In this document: piece by piece, positions 1 to 6,097 of the stretch | How the letters are laid out: every line of letters starts with the position of its first letter | Numbering within the stretch: position 1 is the stretch's first letter | Source of the DNA: Deltaproteobacteria bacterium | Lineage (GTDB): Bacteria; Desulfobacterota; Syntrophia; Syntrophales; Smithellaceae | NCBI GenBank assembly: GCA_011046295.1 | Contig: DSAV01000272.1 | Coordinates: 1 to 7,710, forward strand | Length of the DNA: 7,710 bases | Reading direction: 5' to 3' | Made by a program: the position numbers and the translations under genes | Notes under the pieces: model-generated | What the model was told of the DNA's origin: nothing | Seen by the model: only the letters and a program-made list of their open reading frames with translations | Databases searched by the model: none

Positions 1-800
1 AGCCCCGCCAGAAGTTCGTCTATATTGGCTTCGGTAAGGTCAAAAAACGAAGTTTTCTCGTGAAAATAAAAATCTATTTCTCCGGCCATGCCTTTGGGCG
101 CGAAGCTGGTCAGCCAGCTTATCGCGCCGGTATTGGTAATGAATCTTTCTTTGGCGTCCTTTTCCAGCGCGATTAAATGGTGCCATAGGTTTTCGCCGTT
201 TTGGGCCGCCGCGTAACTCTGCGCGCTCGAGATCAGCCGCTGCATGAAATTGGTCGGTTTATGGCTGACAATTGTCTGCAGATGCGGATGCACCAGGCCG
301 CCGCCGGAAGGCGGCATGTAATTCCAGTTGATGGAACAGTATTTGTAACCCAGATTCATTTCCGCCATGCGGTGCAGATAATCCCGGCAGACTTCAAATC
401 CGTCTTTCATCGTTTGCGGCGTCAGTTCATCCATGGGAATAAAATGACGCGAAGATAGAATAGCCACGGAATTGTTCGCGTCGTAAGGGAAGGCGTTGGG
501 GAAAAGCCACGCATTGCCGCGCTGAAATTTGCCCTCGGCGATTACGTTGGACGTGAAGTTCGGCGTCGTTTTTTCGAAAAGGGGAGAACAAAAAGGACAT
601 AAGGATTCCGGTGATTTTTCCAGATAAACGTTAATGTCCGGTTTGTGCGCGGGGCGGACGCGGTAGGGGAGAATGCGGCAGGCCACGTTGGTAATTTCAT
701 CATGGCGCAGCTCAATGGCGATTTCTTTTTCCTCGAAGTTTTTGAACGGATTAAGATAACGCCCCTTGGTTATTTCTTTTTTGAAGCCTACATATTTCAT
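1..800 (-). CDS. GalT-like hexose-1-phosphate uridylyltransferase/nucleotidyltransferase, C-terminus cut by window edge
   Basis: The frame is open from an ATG at 800 to the left edge (266 whole codons), so the C-terminus is missing. The protein resembles the galactose-1-phosphate uridylyltransferase branch of the HIT superfamily. These enzymes move a nucleotidyl group between a nucleotide sugar and a sugar phosphate through a covalent histidine intermediate. Visible marks are a CPFC zinc pair (C68, C71), the conserved FPNAFPYD stretch (about residues 100-107), H119 in SSRHFIP, and HPHLQ at 171-175. By alignment with E. coli GalT (C52, C55, H115, H164, H166, Q168), all four zinc ligands are present, with H173 as nucleophile. 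The residue between nucleophile and Gln is Leu, where GalT has Gly or Ser, so the sugar substrate is uncertain. A GGAAGGA ribosome site lies 6 bases before the ATG, inside the end of the upstream DHH gene, whose stop is 2 bases away. Translational coupling is likely. No Leloir-pathway partners are visible. Family call good; exact substrate unknown. Confidence 0.8.
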   Translation of the reverse strand, partial: MKYVGFKKEITKGRYLNPFKNFEEKEIAIELRHDEITNVACRILPYRVRPAHKPDINVYLEKSPESLCPFCSPLFEKTTPNFTSNVIAEGKFQRGNAWLFPNAFPYDANNSVAILSSRHFIPMDELTPQTMKDGFEVCRDYLHRMAEMNLGYKYCSINWNYMPPSGGGLVHPHLQTIVSHKPTNFMQRLISSAQSYAAAQNGENLWHHLIALEKDAKERFITNTGAISWLTSFAPKGMAGEIDFYFHEKTSFFDLTEANIDELLAG

Positions 801-802
801 TG

Positions 803-1852
803 TTATTCCTTCCGCTCTTGTTCATTTCTCTTTTCGCGCTTTCTTTTTAGACTGCTCAGCAGGAAACGGTCAACATTTTTTTGTGAAAAATCACCGTTTA
901 GCTTTTGCCGCAGGATATCCAAGGGGATTTCCATGCGCGCGGCGCTTCTGTGCCCCCCGCCGTTTCCCAAATCTCCAAATGCCCTTTGCGCCAGCTTTCC
1001 ACAATCCCTGCGATAGCCGTCGCCGCGGAAGATGACGATAAATTTGTTTCCGACAATTCCGGCCACAACAACATAGTTAACACTGATTAAACGGACAAAG
1101 AAATCCGCCACCTGCACGCAGGCATCCGCGCTTTGCGTCTGGCCCAGGTAGCAGACACGGCCGCTGCGGAAATTTATTGCGTGATGATAGGCATGCTCGA
1201 AATGTTTCAGAAAACTTGTTGGTGTCTGATTGAGCTCGATGCGTTGAATTAATTGTATATTGGCGCGTTTTGAATGATGAGTATAGGCGCTGATGTCTTC
1301 AAAGATTGTGTCGCGATTGAAATTATTCGTATCGGTTTTAATTCCATACATAAGGGCGGTATGCAGGCTGCGGGGAACTTTCACGCCACAGCAGAGCAAA
1401 TATTCGGTCATCACGCTGGATAACGCGCCATAGTCAGGGCGGATGTCTTCCAAATCCGCCTGCCATTGTCCTTCGCGGGGATGATGGTCAAAAACCATGT
1501 GCGCGGGAATAGTTTCTTTAAAAAAAGACGGCTGCGCGTCAAATACAGAGATAAGCCGGAAGGAGCTTAAATCCACTTTATTGATTAATTGAATATTCAG
1601 ACGCATCGCCTTGGCCAGTTCGATATTTTGCTGCCGTGCCAAAGGTTCGGTGGACAAAAAAACGTATCTGACCAGCCCCTTTGTTTGCTGAATAATCCGG
1701 TGCAAGGCCATGGCGGAGGCAATGGCGTCGGGGTCAGGGCTTCCATACATCATAAAAGCCATGGAATCGCCGGGACGAACTATTTCCATTATCTTTTGGA
1801 GATTTTGAATGGTTTCTTTTTTTATCGTAATGGAATGTGAATGTACTTTCAT
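803..1852 (-). CDS. DHH/DHHA1 family phosphoesterase (NrnA-like)
   Basis: This 349-residue protein has the two-domain plan of cytoplasmic DHH phosphoesterases such as NrnA (oligoribonuclease/PAP phosphatase): an N-terminal DHH domain and a C-terminal DHHA1 domain. Metal-site motifs visible are DPDAIAS (D40, D42), D105 in VFDAQP, the signature DHH at 122-124, and D174 in GIKTDTNNF. The DHHA1 substrate-binding motif GNGGGH is at 296-301. Length fits the family (about 320-350). One odd point is that the His usually found four residues before the first Asp, a metal ligand in related DHH enzymes, is Tyr36. The C-terminus is a highly charged Lys/Arg/Glu tail (about 336-349) outside the usual domain. 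The gene lies 33 bases after selD and 2 bases before the GalT-like gene, so it is the middle of a probable operon. Its ribosome site is weak (GAAAGA, 7 bases before the ATG), suggesting dependence on upstream translation. Hydrolysis of short oligonucleotides, pAp or a cyclic dinucleotide is possible; the sequence does not decide. Confidence 0.85.
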   Translation of the reverse strand: MKVHSHSITIKKETIQNLQKIMEIVRPGDSMAFMMYGSPDPDAIASAMALHRIIQQTKGLVRYVFLSTEPLARQQNIELAKAMRLNIQLINKVDLSSFRLISVFDAQPSFFKETIPAHMVFDHHPREGQWQADLEDIRPDYGALSSVMTEYLLCCGVKVPRSLHTALMYGIKTDTNNFNRDTIFEDISAYTHHSKRANIQLIQRIELNQTPTSFLKHFEHAYHHAINFRSGRVCYLGQTQSADACVQVADFFVRLISVNYVVVAGIVGNKFIVIFRGDGYRRDCGKLAQRAFGDLGNGGGHRSAARMEIPLDILRQKLNGDFSQKNVDRFLLSSLKRKREKRNEQERKE

Positions 1853-1885
1853 GATTGTCTTTCGGAAAATTAACGGACAGATGAT

Positions 1886-2938
1886 TTAAAACACGGAAAT
1901 TTTGCCAGGATGCTCTGCCACCACTTCGCCGACCACGGCCGCGTCGGTTATGCCGGCATCATGAAGTTTTTTAATCAGAACTTTCCCCTTGTTTTGCGGC
2001 AGACTGAAGAGCAATCCTCCGGCTGTTTGCGGATCGAACAGGACATCAAAAAGCCAGTCCGGGCAGCTTTTTTCTTTGTGTACCTGCTTTATGCGAAAAT
2101 CTTTATTGCGGTAGAGTCCGCCGGGAACGAATCCTGTTTCCACCAATTCCTGTACGCCCGCAAAAACCGGTATGGCGGAAGAGTTTATCTGCAGGCCGAT
2201 GTTTTGTCCTTCAATCATCTCACTTGCGTGTCCTAAAAAACCAAAACCGGTTATATCAGTGCAGGAGCGAATGTCGCCCGCGGCAGTTATTATTTGGGCT
2301 GCCTTTTTGTTGAGCCGTGTCATGCAGGAAGTTGCCATCTTCATTAAATCCGGATTCGCCTCGCCAACTTTTATCGCTGTGCTTACAATGCCTGTGCCCA
2401 GCGGCTTGGTTAAAATCAGGCAATCTCCAATTTTCGCGCCGCAATTGAATAAAACTTTATCCGGGTGAATGATGCCGGTGACAGCCAGGCCGTATTTTAA
2501 TTCATTGTCTTCCACGGAATGTCCGCCAACGAGCAAAACTCCCGCCTCGCGCATTTTATCCAGGCCGCCGCGCAGGACTTCGCGTAAAATATTTTTGTCC
2601 ATTGTTTTGATAGGAAAACAGACGATATTCATGGCGGTCAGCGGTTTGCCGCCCATGGCGTAAACATCGTTGAGCGCGTTGGTCACCGCGATTTGTCCGA
2701 AGGTGAAAGGATCATCGACAATCGGCGTGAAAAAATCAACGGTCTGCACCAGCGCGAGCTCGTCCGAGAGCTTATACACCCCAGCGTCTTCCGCGTGTTC
2801 AAACCCGGTCAGCAAATTCGGATCGGAAATCAGCGGTAAATCGCGCAGTATTTCGGCAAGGTCGCCCGGACCTATCTTGCAGGCTCAACCCGCGCCTTTA
2901 ACTGTTTCGGTCAAACGCAAATTCTTTTTTTCGTCCAT
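1886..2938 (-). CDS. selD: selenide, water dikinase (selenophosphate synthase), selenocysteine-containing, UGA recoded at residue 18
   Basis: SelD makes selenophosphate from selenide and ATP, the selenium donor for Sec-tRNA and selenouridine. The true start is ATG 2938, giving 350 residues. An in-frame TGA at 2885-2887 interrupts a plain reading, which would otherwise begin at a TTG at 2815 and lose the active site. Read as selenocysteine, the N-terminus has GAGUACKIGPGDL, with Sec18 and Lys21 matching catalytic Cys17 and Lys20 of E. coli SelD. Other marks are TVDFFTPIVDDPFTFGQIA (67-85) with D68, NALNDVYAMGG (87-97) with D91, a VGGHSVED motif near 139-146, and a C-terminal FDPQTAGGLL. These are ATP- and metal-binding signatures of the AIRS/PurM fold. 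A hairpin directly after the TGA fits a bacterial SECIS. It is the first gene of the probable selD-DHH-GalT-like operon. The ribosome site is weak (an AGAG about 8 bases upstream). selA, selB and selC must lie elsewhere. Very sure of identity and of the recoding. Confidence 0.96.
2856..2880 (-). promoter_or_regulatory. bacterial SECIS-like hairpin in selD mRNA
   Basis: Four bases after the UGA, the message folds as GCAA, bulge GAUA, GGUC, a 5-base loop CGGGC, then GACC and UUGC. That gives two 4-bp helices separated by a one-sided bulge. The loop begins 17 bases after the UGA, with G at its second position. This matches the general bacterial SECIS rule of a G in the first two loop positions at about 16-37 bases from the UGA. 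SelB, carrying Sec-tRNA, would bind here. Folding was done by eye. Confidence 0.72.
2885..2887 (-). other. UGA selenocysteine codon (Sec18 of SelD)
   Basis: The plus strand reads tca here, so the selD message has UGA. It lies in the same frame as both the upstream ATG (2938) and the SelD body. The codons on each side encode GAG and ACKIGPGDL, which flank the catalytic Cys/Sec in the SelD family. Cys and Sec are both common at this site in nature, so recoding is the simple reading rather than a nonsense mutation. Confidence 0.94.
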
Positions 2939-3122
2939 TTCAAAACTCTGTCAAAATGTTTAAAAATCTTTTACTTGATTTTTTTAACATATAGTAATGC
3001 ATTTTCCAACTCAATTTATTAATATTCAGATGATGTAAAAGAAACAAAAGATTATATTTTTTATTGATTTATTTAGTGCAATAAGTTTAAACAGTGATAA
3101 TTTAACAAAAAGGACGGATTCA
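2939..3122. other. AT-rich divergent intergenic region between selD and thrC
   Basis: This 184-base gap is strikingly AT-rich and separates two divergent genes, so it must hold both promoters. A candidate for selD is listed separately. For thrC, a GATAAT at 3095-3100 could be a -10, but I see no convincing -35 at the right distance. An AAAAGGA ribosome site (about 3107-3113) lies 9 bases before the thrC ATG. No riboswitch or thr attenuator with runs of Thr/Ile codons is seen. Confidence 0.6.
2986..3014 (-). promoter_or_regulatory. possible selD promoter
   Basis: On the minus strand a -35-like TTGAGT (3009-3014) and a -10-like TATGTT (2986-2991) are separated by 17 bases. Each matches the sigma70 consensus at four of six positions. 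It would start the selD message about 40 bases before the ATG. The region is so AT-rich that chance matches are easy. Confidence 0.3.
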
Positions 3123-4508
3123 ATGTCCCTACGCTACTACAGCACAAATCGTAATCTGGAAAACGTCGCGGGAGTATCGACATTTACCGGCAGCGTTTCT
3201 TTTAAGGAAGCCCTGCTTACCGGCCAGGCGCCTGATGAGGGTTTGTTTATGCCCGATTCCATACCGCGTATTTCCCTTTCGGATATTCGGAAGTTAAATG
3301 GCAAGCCATACTGGTATGCAGCTTTACTTGTGGCGCGCGCCTTTCTGTCCGCGGAATTTTCGGATGAAATTTTGGAAAATGTTGTGCGAGACGCCTACAC
3401 TTTTTCCGTGCCGCTGGAAAAAGTGTATCCCGAAGTATATCTGATGCGTCTGGATCAGGGACCGACCGCTTCGTTTAAAGATTTTGCCGCGCGTATGATG
3501 GCAAGACTCATGAGTCACTGCCGCCGACCGGGTGGGCGCATAAATATTTTGGTGGCGACTTCGGGCGACACTGGCAGCGCGGTGGGTGAAGCTTTTAAAG
3601 GAGTGGCTGGCATTGATGTAACCATTCTTTATCCGGAAAAAGAAGTAAGCCCGCGGCAGAAAAAACAGCTCGACACTATCGGACAAAACATAAAGTCTAT
3701 ATCCGTAGATGGCAAATTTGATGATTGCCAGAATCTGGTCAAGCAGGCTTTCGCCGACGAGGAGCTTTCCAAATTTAATTTGTCTTCGGCCAATTCGATA
3801 AATTTCGGGCGGATTATGCCTCAGATTGTTTATTATATTTACGCCTACGCGCAACTCGCGCATGAAGATGAGGAAATTGTTTTTTCCGTGCCGTCAGGAA
3901 ATTTCGGCAATGCTCTGGGCTGCGAATACGCGCGCCGCATGGGACTGCCGGTAGCAAAGCTGGTTATGCCCACCAACGAAAACGATGAATTTCCGATTTT
4001 TCTTGCAACAGGAAAATATCAGAAAGTCTCTCCTTCGCGCGCTTGCATATCCAACGCCATGAATGTCGGCCATCCGAGTAATCTGGCGCGTTTCTTTGAA
4101 TTATACGGAGGCACTGTTGATCGTTCAGGCAATGTGCATCGTTATCCCGACCTGGAAAAAATGCGTAAGCATGTTTATTCCGTCAGCGTTTCCGATAAGC
4201 TGACCAGGGAGACTATAAAAGCTGTATATGAACAATACAAAATAGTTCTGGAACCCCACGGCGCAGTGGGCTGGGCGGGGCTGCAAGCTTACCGGAAAGA
4301 ATGTGCTGATGCAAAACTGGCTGTCTGCCTGGAAACAGCGCATCCCGCTAAATTTCCGGAAGAAATACACAACCTGTTGGGATTAAATCTTGAGGCGCCG
4401 CAAAGTCTGAAGGATATTGACGGCCGCGCCGGCAGCACGATGAATATGACAAAAAATTACGCGGATTTTAAAAAATATCTTCAAGCAAATTTAATAAACA
4501 AAGAATAA
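3123..4508 (+). CDS. thrC: threonine synthase
   Basis: This cytoplasmic PLP enzyme converts O-phosphohomoserine to threonine and phosphate, the last step of threonine synthesis. At 461 residues it is complete and of the long form typical of E. coli/yeast-type ThrC (fold-type II). Visible marks are the N-terminal RYYSTNRN and EGLFMPDSIP segments and GPTASFKDF with PLP-binding Lys119. There is also ATSGDTGSA (145-153), PSGNFGN (257-263) for phosphate binding of the cofactor, EPHGAVGW (377-384) and ETAHPAKFPE (404-413). The start is supported by an AAAAGGA ribosome site 9 bases upstream. No other thr or hom gene is near, so it is not in a classical thrABC operon. Instead it shares a message with the acyltransferase gene that begins 2 bases after its stop. 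No frame breaks or odd residues noticed. Confidence 0.96.
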   Translation: MSLRYYSTNRNLENVAGVSTFTGSVSFKEALLTGQAPDEGLFMPDSIPRISLSDIRKLNGKPYWYAALLVARAFLSAEFSDEILENVVRDAYTFSVPLEKVYPEVYLMRLDQGPTASFKDFAARMMARLMSHCRRPGGRINILVATSGDTGSAVGEAFKGVAGIDVTILYPEKEVSPRQKKQLDTIGQNIKSISVDGKFDDCQNLVKQAFADEELSKFNLSSANSINFGRIMPQIVYYIYAYAQLAHEDEEIVFSVPSGNFGNALGCEYARRMGLPVAKLVMPTNENDEFPIFLATGKYQKVSPSRACISNAMNVGHPSNLARFFELYGGTVDRSGNVHRYPDLEKMRKHVYSVSVSDKLTRETIKAVYEQYKIVLEPHGAVGWAGLQAYRKECADAKLAVCLETAHPAKFPEEIHNLLGLNLEAPQSLKDIDGRAGSTMNMTKNYADFKKYLQANLINKE

Positions 4509-4510
4509 AA

Positions 4511-5260
4511 ATGTTCTGGCGTTCTGTTTTTGCTAATTTGTATGCTTTTATTCTTACGCCTTTGCTGAGCGTCGTCTGCCTTATGGCGGCCCTGCTGGGT
4601 GATCAGCGGGGTGTAATTTGGTGGCCAATAGCCAGATACTGGGCCAAAGGTCTTTTGAAAATTGGCGGGGCGACCAAAGTTGTTATTCACGGGCGCGAAA
4701 AACTCGACAAAATCCACAGCGCTATTTTTATGGCCAACCATGAAAGCCAGCTGGATCCGCCGCTGATGACGTATCTCACGGAAAAATCTCCGCTGAGATT
4801 TTTTGCCAAGCACACCCTTGCCTATTTCCCTCTTTTTGGCCAGGCTCTGTGGGCTACGGGCCAGGTTTTGATTAACCGCAATAAAGCCGGCAAGGCGCTA
4901 AAAAGCATTGAAAAGACAATAGCCAGGATAAAAAATGAAGATAAGTATTTTTTTATTTTTCCTGAAGGTAAAAGATCACGCGACGGCAAGCTGCTTCCCT
5001 TTAAAAAAGGCGGTTTTATGCTGGCGCTGAGAACAAAACTCCCCATTTTGCCTATAGCTATTACAGGAACAAAAGATATTTTACCGCCCGGTTTTATTTT
5101 TCGAAGGAAAGGACCTATCGTTATCGCCGTGGGCGATTTGATACCAGCCGCTGCATACGATTCCAAATCTTATAAGCAGCTTATTTCACTTGTGCGCGGG
5201 CAGGTCGAAGAACTGCAGAAGAAGGCGAGAAAAGTTTATGAAAAAATTTCCACTCTTTAA
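4511..5260 (+). CDS. plsC: PlsC-type 1-acyl-sn-glycerol-3-phosphate acyltransferase
   Basis: This 249-residue protein carries the ordered motifs of the PlsC/AGPAT family. These are NHESQLD (76-82, motif I with the catalytic His77/Asp82 pair), LINRNK (120-125, motif II region), FPEGKRSRDG (150-159, motif III, glycerol-3-phosphate binding) and LPILPIAITGT (177-187, motif IV). Family members acylate lysophosphatidic acid to phosphatidic acid at the inner face of the cytoplasmic membrane. A hydrophobic N-terminal stretch (about 10-30) is probably a membrane anchor. Length matches short PlsC proteins. The ATG lies 2 bases after the thrC stop, with only a poor AAAGAA ribosome site, so translation may be coupled to thrC. 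Motif III has Lys where Thr is common (FPEGTRS), a mild variation. Acylation of another lysolipid cannot be excluded. It ends 29 bases before the convergent mobB stop. Confidence 0.9.
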   Translation: MFWRSVFANLYAFILTPLLSVVCLMAALLGDQRGVIWWPIARYWAKGLLKIGGATKVVIHGREKLDKIHSAIFMANHESQLDPPLMTYLTEKSPLRFFAKHTLAYFPLFGQALWATGQVLINRNKAGKALKSIEKTIARIKNEDKYFFIFPEGKRSRDGKLLPFKKGGFMLALRTKLPILPIAITGTKDILPPGFIFRRKGPIVIAVGDLIPAAAYDSKSYKQLISLVRGQVEELQKKARKVYEKISTL

Positions 5261-5289
5261 TTTCTGTTGTCTTTTATTTCTTCTAAAAA

Positions 5290-5805
5290 TTATACGGGAT
5301 TTTCGTTCGTTTTGTTTTTGAGAAACTGATTTTCGATTAAATCAGCAATGCCTTTGGCGTCATTGATATCGAAGCAGGGCACACCGGCATCGATTTTTAT
5401 ATCCGCCGCCACGGCCAGCAGGTTATCTTCTTTTTTACACAGAAGCGGACGGTTGAGCGCCTGGCGAAAAACTTCTATTTTGGGGAAAGGATTTCCCTTG
5501 TAACCTTCACTAAGAATGATGTCCACATTCCTTACGAATATATTTCTTATCTCCTCAAGGGAATGGTCATGGTCAACGTCTTGTACCAGTGCCAGCTGAT
5601 GAGGGGAAGTTATTATTGTCATGCGCGCGCCTGCTTTTTTATGACGCCAGCTGTCTTTGCCTTCGTGGTCAATATCAAATCCACGTAAATTGTGTTTAAT
5701 TGTGGCTACGCTGTAGCCTCTTTTTACAAATTCCGCGATAAGCTTTTCAATTAGAGTCGTTTTGCCTGTATCGGACTTGCCGACTATGGAAACTATCGGA
5801 ATCAT
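5290..5805 (-). CDS. mobB: molybdopterin-guanine dinucleotide biosynthesis adaptor protein B
   Basis: MobB is a small cytoplasmic GTP-binding protein that works with MobA in adding GMP to molybdenum cofactor, giving the bis-MGD form used by formate dehydrogenases, nitrate reductases and DMSO reductase-type enzymes. At 171 residues it has the usual single-domain size. The P-loop GKSDTGKTT is at 9-17. The family signature IKHNLRGFDIDHEGKDSWRHKKAGA falls within about 36-60, in shorter blocks such as HEGKDSWRHKKAGA. A Walker-B-like DIILSEGYK (95-103) follows. The ATG at 5805 is preceded by AGAGGT at a rather long 15 bases. Transcription converges on plsC and no hairpin terminator separates them. 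mobA is not in the window. The gene fits an anaerobe with Mo or W enzymes, consistent with selD nearby. Confidence 0.94.
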   Translation of the reverse strand: MIPIVSIVGKSDTGKTTLIEKLIAEFVKRGYSVATIKHNLRGFDIDHEGKDSWRHKKAGARMTIITSPHQLALVQDVDHDHSLEEIRNIFVRNVDIILSEGYKGNPFPKIEVFRQALNRPLLCKKEDNLLAVAADIKIDAGVPCFDINDAKGIADLIENQFLKNKTNENPV

Positions 5806-5834
5806 GAATGCCGTTTCTATACCTCTTTTGAAAT

Positions 5835-5863
5835 TTCATAACATATAAATGAATTCTTGCCAA
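5835..5863 (-). promoter_or_regulatory. possible mobB promoter
   Basis: On the minus strand TTGGCA (5858-5863, five of six to the -35 consensus) and TATGAA (5835-5840, four of six to -10) are 17 bases apart. Transcription would start near 5828, some 20 bases before the mobB ATG. That leaves little leader around the AGAGGT ribosome site, so the start point is tentative. Confidence 0.4.
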
Positions 5864-5892
5864 TTTGGAAACGTGGTTTTTAGCGCGATAAT

Positions 5893-5925
5893 CCACGGTT
5901 AATCTGTGGCTTATCCATCAGCCAC
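5893..5925. repeat. overlapping inverted repeats (two mutually exclusive hairpins)
   Basis: CCACGG and CTGTGG (5893-5898, 5904-5909) can pair as six bases with one G-U around a TTAAT loop. GTGGCT and AGCCAC (5906-5911, 5920-5925) pair perfectly around an 8-base loop. They share the GTGG arm, so only one can form. No T run follows, so this is not an intrinsic terminator. It lies between the divergent mobB promoter and the strong plus-strand promoter. Role unknown. Confidence 0.5.
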
Positions 5926-6008
5926 TCGTCACTAAAATAAGCGCCCGGAAAGTTTATTTTTCGCGCGGTTAAGCATAGATATGATATGGATTTTCTTCTT
6001 TATATGTC

Positions 6009-6036
6009 TTGACAGGGAAAACGTTTCCTGTATAAT
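6009..6036 (+). promoter_or_regulatory. consensus sigma70 promoter upstream of small ORF and binding-protein gene
   Basis: TTGACA (6009-6014) and TATAAT (6031-6036) are both perfect consensus hexamers with a 16-base spacer. The start should be near 6043. The next genes on this strand are the 48-codon ORF at 6098 and the ABC binding protein at 6288, with no terminator seen between. The spacer contains an AAACGTTT palindrome (6019-6026) and a looser GGAAA-ACG-TTTCC dyad (6016-6028), which could be an operator. Confidence 0.8.
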
Positions 6037-6065
6037 TAAGCCGGGTAAATCGAAGGCAGGCTTAA
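6036..6065 (+). promoter_or_regulatory. inverted repeat over the predicted transcription start (operator or 5' hairpin)
   Basis: TTAAGCC at 6036-6042 is exactly reverse-complemented by GGCTTAA at 6059-6065, with 16 bases between. The left arm touches the last base of the -10 hexamer and the dyad spans the predicted start. It could bind a dimeric repressor, or fold at the very 5' end of the transcript if initiation is at the left edge. No regulator gene is next to it in the window. Confidence 0.5.
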
Positions 6066-6097
6066 GGTAATCTAAAGACTGAAAGGGAAGAGCTTTT

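Noticed and set aside
645..1035. Plus-strand open frames across the GalT-like/DHH junction
   Set aside because: They are antisense to two genes with clear family motifs. Their Phe/Arg-rich, low-complexity products look like shadow translations.
1886..2815. SelD read as starting at TTG 2815 (309 residues)
   Set aside because: It drops the catalytic Sec/Cys and Lys. The same frame continues through the TGA to an ATG with conserved SelD sequence on both sides.
3324..3863. A 179-codon minus-strand open frame inside thrC
   Set aside because: It is antisense to a clearly conserved gene, has no recognisable domain, and the thrC frame explains the region fully.
5257..5300. Intrinsic terminator between convergent plsC and mobB
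   Set aside because: The gap has T runs but no stem I can pair, so no terminator is called.
5864..6008. A tRNA or small RNA gene in the mobB upstream gap
   Set aside because: Short hairpins exist, but there is no acceptor stem with T-arm GTTCRA motif, no CCA end, and no long stem as in tRNA-Sec.
6009..6065. Riboswitch in the leader of the binding-protein transcript
   Set aside because: The leader is only about 55 bases before the small ORF. It has one simple dyad and no known aptamer motif that I can recognise.
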